A stretch of 64,000 bases of DNA from Amaricoccus sp. (GTDB taxonomy: Bacteria > Pseudomonadota > Alphaproteobacteria > Rhodobacterales > Rhodobacteraceae), in assembly GCF_017993425.1 (NCBI RefSeq), contig NZ_JAGOMQ010000022.1, forward strand, positions 1-64,000. Reading direction: 5' to 3'. The notes beneath the pieces were generated by a model. That model was not told where the DNA came from and ran no database searches. It saw nothing but the letters and a program-made list of their open reading frames with translations. Positions within the stretch are counted from its first letter, which is position 1. Each line of letters starts with the position of its first letter. Positions 26,250 through 36,944 of this stretch are shown here, piece after piece. A program made the position numbers and the translations under genes.

Positions 26250-27248
26250 ATGAGCAACGCAACCGCGACCACCAAGCCGGTCGACGCCGCGCCCGCATCG
26301 GCCGGCGGAAACGCCGCCCTGGCCTGGGTCCTGCACAATGTCGTCTGGATCTGGCTCGTGGCGCTCGTCGTCTTCTTCGGCGCGTTCAACGAGTACTTCC
26401 TGACCGTCTTCAACCTCCAGAACGTGATGGTTCAGGCGACGGTGCTCGGCATGCTGGGCCTCGCCATCGCGCTGCCGCTGCTCGTCGCCGAGATCGACCT
26501 GTCGATCCCGGCCAACGCCGGCTTCTCGTCCGCCATCGGCGTGCTCGCCTATTCCGACCTCGGCCTGCCCTGGTTTCCGGCGATGCTCGCCGGCCTCGCC
26601 GTCGCGACGCTGATCGGCTTCCTCAACGGCCTCTGCATCACCCGGCTCCGGATGGTCTCGCTGATCGAGACGCTGGCGATGATGATCATCCTGCAGGGCG
26701 CGCTCCTCGCCATCACCCAGGGCAAGACCCTGACCAACCTGTCGGACGGCTATGTCTGGATCGGCCAGGCGGCGATCGGCGGCTGGCCCGTGATGCCGCT
26801 GGTCTTCCTCGTCGCGCTCGCGGCGATCGGCGTGATGCTGCGGCGGACGGTCCTCGGGCGCAGCATCTACGCCGTCGGCGGCAACCCGGTCGCCTCGAAC
26901 TCCGCCGGCATCCGGGTCGATCGGGTGAAGATCACCGCCTACACGATCTCCGGCCTGCTCGCCGGAATCGCCGGCTACCTGCTCGCCTCCTGGCAGATGG
27001 CCATCACCTCGAACCAGGGGTCGAGCTACCTGCTCTACGCCATCGCGGCCCCGATCATCGGCGGCGTCTCGGTGTTCGGCGGCCGCGGCAACGTCCTCGG
27101 CGTGCTCGGCGGCGTGCTGCTCTTGACCGTCATCCAGGTCGGGCTCGCGATCATCTCGGTGCCCTCGTTCTACGTCGGCATGATCGGCGGGGTCATGATC
27201 TTCATCGCCGTCGCCATCGACGCCTTCCGGGTCCGCTACTTCAGCTGA
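26250..27248 (+). CDS. Sugar ABC transporter permease
   Basis: A 332-residue inner-membrane protein with about nine hydrophobic segments and the BPD_transp_2 patterns GRSIYAVGGNPVASNSAGIRVDRVK, AYTISGLLAGIAGY (in parts) and a final GGVSVFGGRGNVLGVLGG. It belongs to the RbsC/XylH class of carbohydrate permeases. It is co-transcribed with the binding protein and ATPase. Confidence 0.93.
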   Translation: MSNATATTKPVDAAPASAGGNAALAWVLHNVVWIWLVALVVFFGAFNEYFLTVFNLQNVMVQATVLGMLGLAIALPLLVAEIDLSIPANAGFSSAIGVLAYSDLGLPWFPAMLAGLAVATLIGFLNGLCITRLRMVSLIETLAMMIILQGALLAITQGKTLTNLSDGYVWIGQAAIGGWPVMPLVFLVALAAIGVMLRRTVLGRSIYAVGGNPVASNSAGIRVDRVKITAYTISGLLAGIAGYLLASWQMAITSNQGSSYLLYAIAAPIIGGVSVFGGRGNVLGVLGGVLLLTVIQVGLAIISVPSFYVGMIGGVMIFIAVAIDAFRVRYFS

Positions 27249-27280
27249 GGTCGCGGCCCCGCCAGCAGCGGAGACCATCC

Positions 27281-28789
27281 ATGCCGTTCACGCCCAGGGG
27301 CAAGCACCTGATCGCCGGAGAATGGGTCGAGGGCGGCGACGCCTTCGCCTCCGCGCCGGCGCAGGGACCCGCGCACAGCTTCTCGGCGGGCACGCCCGCG
27401 CTGGCGGCGCGCGCCGCCGCCGCCGCCGAGGACGCCTTCTGGATCTATGGATACTCGAGCCGGGAGGAGCGGGCGGCCTTCCTCGACGCCATCGCCGAGG
27501 AGATCGACGCCCGCGGGCCCGACATCACCGAGATCGGCGTCCAGGAGACCGGGCTTCCGGCCGCGCGCCTCGAAGGCGAGCGCGGCCGGACCATCGGGCA
27601 GTTGCGCCTCTTCGCGGCGCATATCCGCGACGGCGCCTATCTCGACCGCCGGGTCGACGCGGCGCTCCCGGACCGGCAGCCGGCCCCGCGCCCCGAGATC
27701 CGGATGATGCAGCGCCCGGTCGGACCGGTCGCGGTGTTCGGCGCCTCGAACTTCCCGCTCGCCTTCTCGACGGCCGGCGGCGACACCGTCGCGGCGCTCG
27801 CCGCCGGCTGTCCGGTGGTGGTGAAGGGCCATCCCGCCCATCCCGGCACGGGCGAGATCGTCGCCGAGGCGATCCTCGCGGCGATCCGCCGGACCGGCAT
27901 GCCGCCGGGCGTCTTCGGCCTCGTCCAGGACGGCGGCCCCGAGGTCGGCGCCGCGCTCGTGACCGATCCCCATGTCAAGGCCGTGGGCTTCACCGGCTCG
28001 CTCGGCGGCGGCCGGGCGCTCTTCGACCTCTGCGCCGCGCGGCCCGAGCCCATCCCCTTCTTCGGCGAGCTCGGCAGCGTCAACCCGATGTTCCTCCTGC
28101 CCGCGGCGGCGGAGGCGCGCGGCGCGGCGATCGGCGCGGGCTGGGCCGCCTCGCTCAGCCTCGGCGCCGGCCAGTTCTGCACGAACCCGGGCATCGCGGT
28201 GGCGGCGGACGGCCCGGCCGCCGACGCCTTCGTGGCCGCGACCAGGGCGGCGCTCGAGAAGGTCGGCTCCCAGACCATGCTCACGGAGGGGATTGCCGAG
28301 GCATACCGGCGGGGCAAGGCGCGCCTGGCGGGGAACGCGGCGGTGCGGGAGCGCCTGGCGTCGGATGCGGGGCCACGGGAGGCCACGCCAACCCTCCTCG
28401 AGACCACGGGCGACGCCTTCCTGGTCGATCCCGACCTCGGTGAGGAGGTCTTCGGCCCGCTCGGCCTCGTGGTGCGGGTGAAGGACGCGGCGGCGATGCT
28501 GGCGGTTGCAAAGGCGCTCGCCGGGCAGCTCACCGCGACGATTCACATGGACGACGCCGACCGCCAGACCGCACGAAAGCTCCTCCCCATCCTCGAGCGC
28601 AAGGCTGGCCGGATTCTCGTGAACGGCTTTCCGACGGGCGTGGAGGTCGTGGACTCCATGGTCCACGGCGGACCTTATCCCGCATCGACGAACTTCGGCG
28701 CGACCTCGGTCGGAACTCTCTCGATCCGCCGCTTCCTTCGTCCGGTGAGCTACCAGAACCTGCCGGAGGACGTGCTTCCCACCGGCTGA
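27281..28789 (+). CDS. Alpha-ketoglutaric semialdehyde dehydrogenase
   Basis: A 502-residue aldehyde dehydrogenase of the 2,5-dioxopentanoate dehydrogenase type: HLIAGEWVEG, GPVAVFGASNFPLAFSTAGGDTV, catalytic Glu in FFGELGSVNPMF, Cys in GAGQFCTNPG and the late motif GVEVVDSMVHGGPYPAST. It oxidises alpha-ketoglutaric semialdehyde to 2-oxoglutarate, the last step of Weimberg-type pentose or hexarate pathways. Together with the FAH dehydratase at 16499 it gives the lower pathway. It is the last gene of the importer operon. Confidence 0.92.
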   Translation: MPFTPRGKHLIAGEWVEGGDAFASAPAQGPAHSFSAGTPALAARAAAAAEDAFWIYGYSSREERAAFLDAIAEEIDARGPDITEIGVQETGLPAARLEGERGRTIGQLRLFAAHIRDGAYLDRRVDAALPDRQPAPRPEIRMMQRPVGPVAVFGASNFPLAFSTAGGDTVAALAAGCPVVVKGHPAHPGTGEIVAEAILAAIRRTGMPPGVFGLVQDGGPEVGAALVTDPHVKAVGFTGSLGGGRALFDLCAARPEPIPFFGELGSVNPMFLLPAAAEARGAAIGAGWAASLSLGAGQFCTNPGIAVAADGPAADAFVAATRAALEKVGSQTMLTEGIAEAYRRGKARLAGNAAVRERLASDAGPREATPTLLETTGDAFLVDPDLGEEVFGPLGLVVRVKDAAAMLAVAKALAGQLTATIHMDDADRQTARKLLPILERKAGRILVNGFPTGVEVVDSMVHGGPYPASTNFGATSVGTLSIRRFLRPVSYQNLPEDVLPTG

Positions 28790-28908
28790 GCCGGCGCCAC
28801 GCCGGAAGCTGAGCCCGTGTGGCTTAGATGCCGCGCAGTGCGGCACGGGTCATGCCGTTGATATCGCTCCGGAAAAGTATTGACGGGGCAGTTGTCCACA
28901 GGCGGTGG

Positions 28909-28985
28909 TGGCGACCCCGGCGTGACTCGAACACGCAACATTCTGCTTAGAAGGCAGATGCTCTATCCGGTTGAGCTACGGGGCC
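28909..28985 (-). tRNA. tRNA-Arg (anticodon UCU), CCA encoded
   Basis: The minus strand folds into a complete cloverleaf: acceptor GGCCCCG/CGGGGTC with one G-T pair, D stem GCTC/GAGC, anticodon stem TCTGC/GCAGA with loop CTTCTAA, and T arm GCGTG-TTCGAGT-CACGC. The anticodon TCT reads AGA/AGG arginine codons, rare in this GC-rich DNA. Discriminator G is followed by an encoded CCA (28909-28911). Without CCA the gene is 28912-28985. Confidence 0.97.
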
Positions 28986-29605
28986 GCAGGCGGCGGGGCG
29001 AGTCGCCCGCCGCGCGGGGATGGTGTCGCATGGACCCGCGGGCTGCAACCCTGCCGCGCTGCGCCGCGTCGGCGCGCTGCCGGGGAGGCCGCCGCCTGGC
29101 GGGCGCGGGCGCGGGCCGCGGGCCTGGTCGATCGCCCGAAAATCCGCTGGAAACCATCGACTGGCGACAGGTCCGTGGCTTTTCGAAGGGCGCCCGGCGG
29201 CAAACCGCCTAAAGGGAGGCGGGAGCGGAATAATCGCCTTGCAAGCTGTTCCGAGAGCCTGCGCTGCGACGGCTCCCGCGACGCCGGTGAGCGCCGCGGC
29301 CGCGCGGGGCCAGGCGCCGCCGCCGGCGACGACGGCCGGGACGTCCGGCCAGAGCCGCAGCCGGCCGACCCGGACCCCGCGGCGGGCGAGCGCTCGCGCC
29401 CGTCGCCGCGCCGGGCCCGGAGCCGCCGCCGGCGACCGCTGCCGCGACGTCCGGCCGGAGCCGCAGCGGGCCGGCGCCCCGGCGGCGCGGGGAAACCTGC
29501 CCCGGCAGGGGAAGGGAGCGAGGGGCGGCGCCACGACAGGCGCCGACGGGCGGGCCTTCGGGGCGGTCGCCGTGCGGCGGCAGACGACGGGCCGCCGGGG
29601 CGGCC
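28986..29605. other. GC-rich spacer with ~60-bp direct repeat
   Basis: A 620-bp gap with no ORF that I can relate to a family. The segments at about 29310-29371 and 29416-29475 are imperfect direct repeats sharing GCCGCCGCCGGCGAC and GACGTCCGGCC followed by GAGCCGCAGC. Open frames across it are alanine/arginine-rich and change frame between the two units, so coding is unlikely. Confidence 0.5.
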
Positions 29606-30010
29606 TCAGGCGACGCGGGTCACGGTCAGCCGGCGGGTCTCGCCGTTGCGGGTGCGCCAGTCGAAGGAGGCGCCGGCGCTGAGGCCGATCAGCGCCACGC
29701 CGATCGGGGTGAGCACGGAGACGCGGGCGTTGGCGATGTCCGCCTCGGGCGGCATCACCAGCACCACGGAGGTCTCGCGGCCGGTGGCCTCGTCGCGGTA
29801 GGTCGCCTCGCGGCCGAGGCCGACGACGTTGGCGGGAAGCTCGCCCGGGGCGACGACGCGGGCGCGCGCGATCTCGTCGAGGAGCCGGCCCGCCACCTCG
29901 GGAAGCTGGCGCAGCGCGCCTTCCGCCGCGGCGGCGAGCCGGTCGGCCTGGGTGGCGTCGAGGACGATGTCCGGGGCGCGCGGGGCGTCGGACGCGGGTC
30001 TGGTCGGCAT
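29606..30010 (-). CDS. rnk: Rnk-like GreA/GreB C-terminal domain protein
   Basis: A 134-residue protein with an N-terminal helical part (residues ~15-55) and a GreA/GreB-like C-terminal FKBP-fold domain (VVGLGREATYRDEATGRE, VLTPIGVALIGLSAGASFDW). This matches Rnk, the regulator of nucleoside diphosphate kinase that binds RNA polymerase near the secondary channel. It lacks the long coiled coil of GreA, so cleavage stimulation is not expected. Upstream on the minus strand, TTGACA and TAGCTC (30267-30239) with 17-bp spacing could be its promoter. Confidence 0.82.
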   Translation of the reverse strand: MPTRPASDAPRAPDIVLDATQADRLAAAAEGALRQLPEVAGRLLDEIARARVVAPGELPANVVGLGREATYRDEATGRETSVVLVMPPEADIANARVSVLTPIGVALIGLSAGASFDWRTRNGETRRLTVTRVA

Positions 30011-30238
30011 GTCTGCCTCCTGATCGGGATGCGGGTCGCCGCCGGCGGCGGCTGTGGGGGGAGGGCAGGCGAGCCTTGCCTGCGCGACGGTCCGGAGACC
30101 GGCGCGGCGGGAGCTTCCTGCGGATGAGATGCCCCGGGCGACGGGAACGGCGCGCGCCTACCTCGCCCGGGGCAGGGAGCGGTTGAGGAGACGGGCCCCC
30201 CCGGAAAGGACGTGTCGGCGCGCGATCATGATCCCCCA

Positions 30239-30267
30239 GAGCTATCGCGGCAGGCGCTTGCTGTCAA
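30239..30267 (-). promoter_or_regulatory. Possible promoter for rnk
   Basis: On the minus strand TTGACA (30262-30267) and a weak -10 TAGCTC (30239-30244) are separated by 17 bp. It would leave a 5' leader of roughly 220 nt before rnk. No other gene is present between 30011 and 30344. Confidence 0.3.
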
Positions 30268-30344
30268 ACCGGGCGGGTCCGGGCTCGCCGGGGCGGCGCG
30301 CCGGGAGCTGGCGTCGGGCGTTGTCGCGGCCGCCGTTCCGGCGG

Positions 30345-31493
30345 TCAGAGGCCTGCCTCGAGGCGGTCGAGGAGGGCGGCGAGCATGGCGTCGCAGCGGG
30401 CGAGCTGCTCGGTCGTGACGTACTCGTCGGGGCGGTGGCCCTGCGCCATCGAGCCGGGGCCGCAGACCACCGTCGGGACGCCGAGCCGCTCGTGGAAGAG
30501 GCCGCCCTCGGTGCCGAAGGCGACCTTGATCGTGCCGTTCGCCCCGGTCAGGCCCTTGACGAAGGCGACGGCGGCGGCGTCGGGGGGCGTGCCGAGGCCG
30601 GGGTAGTCCATGAACTCGGCGATCTCGATCGCCGCGTCCGGGTCGGCGGCGGCGGCGACCACGCGGGCGGCGGCGGCGTCTATCTCGGCGCGGAGCGCGG
30701 CGGGGTCGTCCTCGGCGAGGTGGCGAAACTCGAGGTCGAGCTCGCAGCGGTTCGGCACGATGTTGAGCGAGGCCCCGCCGGCGATGCGGCCGACATGGAC
30801 GGTGGTGTAGGGCACGTCGTAGTCGCCGTCGCGCCGCCCGGTCGCGACGATGCGGGCCTGCAGCGCGCGCAGCTCCGCCGTGAGGTCGGCGGCGAGGTGG
30901 ATGGCGTTCATCGCCAGCGGCGCGAGCGCGGAGTGGCCCTCGCGGCCGCGGCAGACGGCGCGGAGCCCGCGCTTGCCCTTGTGGCCGGTGGCGACCGCCA
31001 TCCCGGTCGGCTCGCCGACGATGCAGAGGAGCGGGCGGACCGGGGCCTGCGCGAGCAGGTCGATCAGCGCGCGCACGCCGATGCAGCCCACCTCCTCGTC
31101 GTGGCTGAGCGCGAGATGGAGCGGCGTCCTGAGCGGCCGGCGCGCCGCCGCCAGCGCGCAGGCCAGCGCCGCGGCGACGAAGCCCTTCATGTCCGCCGCG
31201 CCGCGGCCGTAGAGCCGGCCCTCCGCCTCGGTCAGCCGGAAGGGCGGCCGGGTCCAGGCCTGCCCCTCGACCGGCACCACGTCGGTATGGCCGGAGAGCA
31301 GGACGCCCGGGCGGTCGGCCGGGCCGATGGTGGCGTGGAGGTTCGCCTTGGTCCCGGTGGCGTCGGGGACGACGAGGAGGCGCGCCCCGGCGGCGGCGAG
31401 GAGGTCGCGCGCCCACTCGATCAGCGGCAGGTTCGCGGCGGCGCTGACCGTCTCGAAGGCGATCAGCCGCTCGAGGATCGTCCGCGTGTCCAT
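30345..31493 (-). CDS. argE: Acetylornithine deacetylase, M20 family
   Basis: A 382-residue zinc amidohydrolase that releases ornithine from N-acetylornithine in the linear arginine pathway. Metal and active-site motifs are LLSGHTDVVPVEG, GRGAADMKGF, SHDEEVGCIG, VGEPTGM and a final CGPGSMAQGHRPDEYV. The start at 31493 gives the usual N-terminus MDTRTILERLIAFETVSA; the open frame continues into the repeat upstream but that is not coding. M20 relatives act on other N-acyl amino acids, so the substrate is likely rather than certain. Confidence 0.88.
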   Translation of the reverse strand: MDTRTILERLIAFETVSAAANLPLIEWARDLLAAAGARLLVVPDATGTKANLHATIGPADRPGVLLSGHTDVVPVEGQAWTRPPFRLTEAEGRLYGRGAADMKGFVAAALACALAAARRPLRTPLHLALSHDEEVGCIGVRALIDLLAQAPVRPLLCIVGEPTGMAVATGHKGKRGLRAVCRGREGHSALAPLAMNAIHLAADLTAELRALQARIVATGRRDGDYDVPYTTVHVGRIAGGASLNIVPNRCELDLEFRHLAEDDPAALRAEIDAAAARVVAAAADPDAAIEIAEFMDYPGLGTPPDAAAVAFVKGLTGANGTIKVAFGTEGGLFHERLGVPTVVCGPGSMAQGHRPDEYVTTEQLARCDAMLAALLDRLEAGL

Positions 31494-31602
31494 CCATCCG
31501 CCTCCCCGCCGCCGCGCCCCGCCAGCAAAGCGCAAGCCCGCGCCGGAGGGAAGGGGCGCCGCGCGGCGGCCGGCGCGGCGGGTCCCGGACCGCGCGCGCC
31601 CC

Positions 31603-32063
31603 GACCCGCCGCCCCACACTGCACGACGCCTGTCTGCTCTGCTGGATCCTTGGGGCGCGCGCGCCGACCGACCGAAGCGGGCTTGCCCGCGAGGCCCGGC
31701 GCGACAGGCGAAAGCACGGCTTTCGCCGCGCCGACGGCTGGAGCGCGGTTGCGCGCGGAAGCCGTCAGGGGTGAAGATTTCTGCGGAAGCGCGCAATCCG
31801 TCCGTGAGCGCCCCGGCGAGCGCGGAATCGCGCTCGCCCCCCGAGGGGCGATCGCGGACGGATTTGCCGCGGGTCAAATCCGTCTGGCGTCAGTGTCGCG
31901 GCCCATTCCTCCCGGTCCGTGGCTTCAGCCGGGATGTGTGAATGCCGTAGCCCGCAGGGGCGATCGCGGACGGATTCGCCGCGGGTCAAATCCGTCTGGC
32001 CGCGGCGGCGCGACCTGCTTCCGGCCGGGCTTCCGCTCCGCTGTCGCGCAGTGACCCGCCGCC
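31603..32063. mobile_element. MITE-like element copy C, nested, with flanking direct repeats
   Basis: The element (31614-32052) reads on the minus strand. Its right terminus CACACTGCACGAC is at 31615-31627 and a decayed left terminus CACTGCGCGAC is near 32043-32053. A perfect 11-bp direct repeat GACCCGCCGCC flanks it at 31603-31613 and 32053-32063, as expected for a target-site duplication. The left part is duplicated: a type I left arm encloses a type II left arm like that of copy B, joined near 31950. It carries no transposase. Confidence 0.8.
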
Positions 32064-32147
32064 GCTCCGACCCCACGCCCGCCCGGCGCCTTGATGGCGC
32101 CGGGCGGGCTTGCTAAGCCGCGGGGCGTAGCGCATCGGGGCGGGGCG

Positions 32148-33929
<1,782 letters not shown>

Positions 33930-33968
33930 CGCCCCGGGCCGCCGGTGGGTCGAGGCGGCGTCGTCGTC

Positions 33969-34147
33969 CGCGACGGCGCCCGCCGGGAGACATGCGCATG
34001 TCTCCCGGCTCGACGCGGAGCGGCAAGTGCCGGGACGGCGGAACCTCGAAGTGAATCGCACGGCGCCGCGAAACGCGGCGCTGATAACGACGCAATGATT
34101 CTCACCGTTCATATTCAAAATATTTCAAAATATATTTGCGCGCAAAT
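33969..34147 (+). repeat. Palindrome-rich dispersed element, copy 1
   Basis: An element of about 180 bp also present inverted at 53617-53809. It has a perfect 26-bp palindrome (33983-34008, centre ACATGCGCATGT), a GCGCCGCG/CGCGGCGC hairpin near 34060-34082, an AT-rich stretch, and a terminal palindrome ATTTGCGCGCAAAT (34134-34147). The copies differ in the palindromes by paired changes that keep the symmetry. No ORF, no transposase. Confidence 0.85.
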
Positions 34148-34314
34148 CAGATCCGCACACCGCACGCCGCGTATGTAGTGCTGACTGCCCATATCACGGC
34201 GTCGTCCATTCGCCGCTACCCGTGCGGAGAGTCCTGCACGACCGCAACACGAAACCTCCGAGCGCAATCATCCTCCGGTTCCCGCGGGGAAACCGCGAAA
34301 CCCGCGCACCGCCG

Positions 34315-34365
34315 CAGCGCGCCGCGGGCGGAACGGCTGAGCCGGGGCGACGCCGACGCGGCGCC
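34315..34365 (+). repeat. 51-bp repeat, copy 1
   Basis: The block starting CAGCGCGCCGCGGGCGGAAC and ending CGACGCGGCGCC is repeated at 53958-54008 with six mismatches in 51 bases. Each copy lies ~150-170 bp from a palindrome element, but the two elements have opposite relative orientation. Confidence 0.7.
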
Positions 34366-34378
34366 TCCCTCCGCCCGG

Positions 34379-35866
34379 TCAGGCGCGGAAGCCCGGGGCC
34401 AGGAGACGGGCGATCCTGGGGCGCAGCGCCGGGGCGAGATCCTCGGCGATCAGCCCCGGGCCGGCCTCCTGACCGGCCTCGCCGTGCAGCCAGACCCCGG
34501 CGCAGGCCGCCTCGAACCCCGGCAGCCCCTGCGCCAGCAGCCCGGCGATCACCCCGGCGAGCACGTCGCCCGAGCCGGCGGTGGCGAGCCAGGGCGGCGC
34601 GTTCGCGTTGATCGCGGCGCGGCCGTCCGGCGCGGCGATGACGCTGTCGGCGCCCTTGAGCACCACCACCGCCCCCGACCGCGCCGCCGCCGCGCGCGCC
34701 CGCGCCAGCCGCGAGCCGGAGAGGTCGGGGAAGAGCCGCGCGAACTCGCCGTCATGCGGCGTCAGCGCCACGGGCGCTTCCCGCGCCGCGACGGCGGCGA
34801 AGAGCGCCGAGGGGGCGGGAGCGAACAGCGTCAGCGCGTCGGCGTCGAGAAGCACCGCGGCGGGGGAGGCGAGCGCCGCCTCGACCAGCGCGCGCTCCGC
34901 CGGGCCGGTCCCGAGGCCCGGCCCGAGCGCCACCGCGTTGAGCCGCCGGTCGGCCAGCATCCCGGCGAGCCCCCCGGCGCCGTCCACGCGGCGCAGCATC
35001 ACCGCCGTGAGATGCGCCGCGTTGACCGCGAGCGCGCCGGGCGGGCTCGCCAGCGTGACGAGCCCCGCGCCGGCGCGCAGCGCCGCGCCGGCGGCGAGCC
35101 GGGCGGCGCCGGTGCGGCTCATCGGCCCGGAGACGACGACGGCGTGGCCGCGCCGATACTTGTGCGCGTCCCAGCCGGGGCGGGGCAGGGACCCCGCCCA
35201 GAGCGAGGGCAGGTTCTCGAAGGTGCGGGGCGCGATCTCCGCCAGCGCCGCCGCCGGGATGCCGATGTCGGCGACTGTGACCCGCCCGCAGAGCGCGCGC
35301 CCCGGATAGAGCAGGTGCCCCGGCTTCTTGCGGAAGAAGGTCGCGGTCGCCGCCGCGGCGACGCAGGGCCCTGTCGGCGCGCCGTCGTCGGCCGGCAGGC
35401 CGCTCGGCACGTCGACCGCGAGGACCGGCGCCGGGCCTTCGTTCATCGCCGCGACCAGCGCCGCCGCCGCGCCGTCGAGCGGCCGCGTCAACCCGGCGCC
35501 GAAGAGCGCGTCGACGACGACAGCCGCCTCCGGCAGCGTGCGCGCCAGCGCCGCGGCGTCCTCGATCGCCCCCGGCCAGCGATCGCGCGCGATCGCCGCG
35601 TCGCCGCGCAAGGCGGCCGGCGCGCCGAGGAGCGCCAGCCGCACCTCTCGCCCCGCCGCCGCCAGCAGCCGCGCCGCTATGAGCCCGTCGCCGCCGTTGT
35701 TCCCCGGCCCGCACAGCGCCAGCACCGGCCCCGAGGGCGCCAGCGCCGCGGCGGCCCCGGCGACGGCGCGCCCCGCCGCCTCCATCAGCGTCATCCCCGG
35801 CACGCCGGCCGCGATGGCCAGCCGGTCCGCCCGGCCCATCTCGGCGGCGGTCAGCACCTCGTGCAT
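34379..35866 (-). CDS. nnr: Bifunctional NAD(P)H-hydrate repair enzyme
   Basis: A 495-residue fusion. The N-terminal NAD(P)HX epimerase (MHEVLTAAEMGRADRLAI, GPGNNGGDGLIAARLL, VVDALFGAGL, VDVPSGL; residues ~1-210) is followed by the ADP-dependent NAD(P)HX dehydratase (HKYRRGHAVVVSGPM, LGPGLG, LTPHDGEFARLF, VVLKGADSVIA, ATAGSGDVLAGVIAGLLAQG). It repairs hydrated nicotinamide cofactors in the cytosol. It follows the site-2-protease gene with one base between stop and start and is probably co-transcribed with it. Confidence 0.96.
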   Translation of the reverse strand: MHEVLTAAEMGRADRLAIAAGVPGMTLMEAAGRAVAGAAAALAPSGPVLALCGPGNNGGDGLIAARLLAAAGREVRLALLGAPAALRGDAAIARDRWPGAIEDAAALARTLPEAAVVVDALFGAGLTRPLDGAAAALVAAMNEGPAPVLAVDVPSGLPADDGAPTGPCVAAAATATFFRKKPGHLLYPGRALCGRVTVADIGIPAAALAEIAPRTFENLPSLWAGSLPRPGWDAHKYRRGHAVVVSGPMSRTGAARLAAGAALRAGAGLVTLASPPGALAVNAAHLTAVMLRRVDGAGGLAGMLADRRLNAVALGPGLGTGPAERALVEAALASPAAVLLDADALTLFAPAPSALFAAVAAREAPVALTPHDGEFARLFPDLSGSRLARARAAAARSGAVVVLKGADSVIAAPDGRAAINANAPPWLATAGSGDVLAGVIAGLLAQGLPGFEAACAGVWLHGEAGQEAGPGLIAEDLAPALRPRIARLLAPGFRA

Positions 35867-35867
35867 G

Positions 35868-36944
35868 TCAGCGCCGCGCCATCGCCGCCCGGATCCGCAG
35901 GTATTCCGAGATGTTGTCGAGATCGACCACGCCCACGAGCCGCCCCTGGCTCAGCAGGCACACCAGCCGCCCCTCGCCGCCCTGCAGGCTGCCGAGGAGC
36001 TCGGAGAGCGTCGCCGAGACGTCGGCCACCAGCGGCCGCCCCATCGCCGAGCGCACGTCCCCCGCCGCCCCGCGCTCGTGCAGCGCCTTGAGAAGCCCCG
36101 CCTGGCTCAGCACGCCGACGAGCCGCCCCGCCTCGATCACCGGGAAGTCCTTCTGCGCGCCGGCGAGCGTCAGCTCCACCGCCCGCGACAACGGCTCCTC
36201 CGGCCCGAGCACCGCGAAGCTCGTCATCATCGCCCGCGCCGCCGGCTGGCTCGCCAGCCGCGCCTCGGCCTCCATGGCGCTTGCCTCCGTCCCCGCTCCG
36301 ATCCACACGAAGGCCGCGATCAGGATCAGCACCGGGTTCCAGTAGAGGCCCAGGAGCCCCAGCCCCACGGCGAGCGTCTGCCCGACCGTCGCCGCCACCC
36401 GCGTCGCCCGCACCCGGTCCATCCGCATCGAGAGCAGCGCCCGCAGCACCCGCCCGCCGTCCATCGGAAAGGCCGGGATCAGGTTGAAGACCGCCAGCGC
36501 CAGGTTGGCGGTCAGCAGGCTCGGCAGGAAGTCGAGCCGCCCCACCTCGGCCGCCAGCAGCGACCCCGGCCGCCCGGCCGCCTCGATCAGCAGCCACGTC
36601 GCCCCGGCGATCGCCAGGTTCACCGCCGGCCCGGCCAGCGCCACCACGATCTCCTGCCGCGGCTCGCGCGGCATCGATTCGAGGAGCGCGATCCCGCCGA
36701 TCGGCAGGAGCGTGATGTAGCGCGTCGCGATGCCGTAGCGCCGCGCCGTCAGCGCGTGCCCGTACTCGTGCAGCAGCACGCAGACGAACAGCATCACGAT
36801 CAGCGACAGCCCGGCCAGCACCCCCGCGAGCGTCCCGGTCTGCGACCAGTAGACCGCCGCGAAATACGCCAGAAGCGCGAAGAACGTGGCGTGGACATAG
36901 ACATCGATGCCGGCGAAGCGGCCGAGTTTCGCGGACCATCGCAT
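35868..36944 (-). CDS. Site-2-protease-like M50 metalloprotease with CBS pair
   Basis: A 358-residue inner-membrane protein. The zinc site is HEYGH in [16 protein letters not shown] (~residues 60-64) and the second ligand region is [17 protein letters not shown]. About six membrane segments occupy residues 10-215. The C-terminal part carries two CBS domains (~235-358) that may sense adenylates. This is the SpoIVFB/S2P subfamily common in proteobacteria. An in-frame Met 11 codons upstream is possible, but the start used has GGGAAG before it. Confidence 0.92.
   Translation of the reverse strand: MRWSAKLGRFAGIDVYVHATFFALLAYFAAVYWSQTGTLAGVLAGLSLIVMLFVCVLLHEYGHALTARRYGIATRYITLLPIGGIALLESMPREPRQEIVVALAGPAVNLAIAGATWLLIEAAGRPGSLLAAEVGRLDFLPSLLTANLALAVFNLIPAFPMDGGRVLRALLSMRMDRVRATRVAATVGQTLAVGLGLLGLYWNPVLILIAAFVWIGAGTEASAMEAEARLASQPAARAMMTSFAVLGPEEPLSRAVELTLAGAQKDFPVIEAGRLVGVLSQAGLLKALHERGAAGDVRSAMGRPLVADVSATLSELLGSLQGGEGRLVCLLSQGRLVGVVDLDNISEYLRIRAAMARR

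Larger units (their letters stand above)
33930..34378. other. Convergent intergenic space with two repeat types
   Basis: A 449-bp gap between converging genes. It contains the palindrome element copy 1 (33969-34147) and a 51-bp repeat (34315-34365). No gene is seen. It is notably more AT-rich than the flanks in its middle part. Confidence 0.6.

Noticed and set aside
29020..29682. 220-residue plus-strand ORF in the spacer before rnk
   Set aside because: Alanine/arginine/proline-rich translation without recognisable domain, overlapping the antisense rnk gene and crossing a direct repeat.
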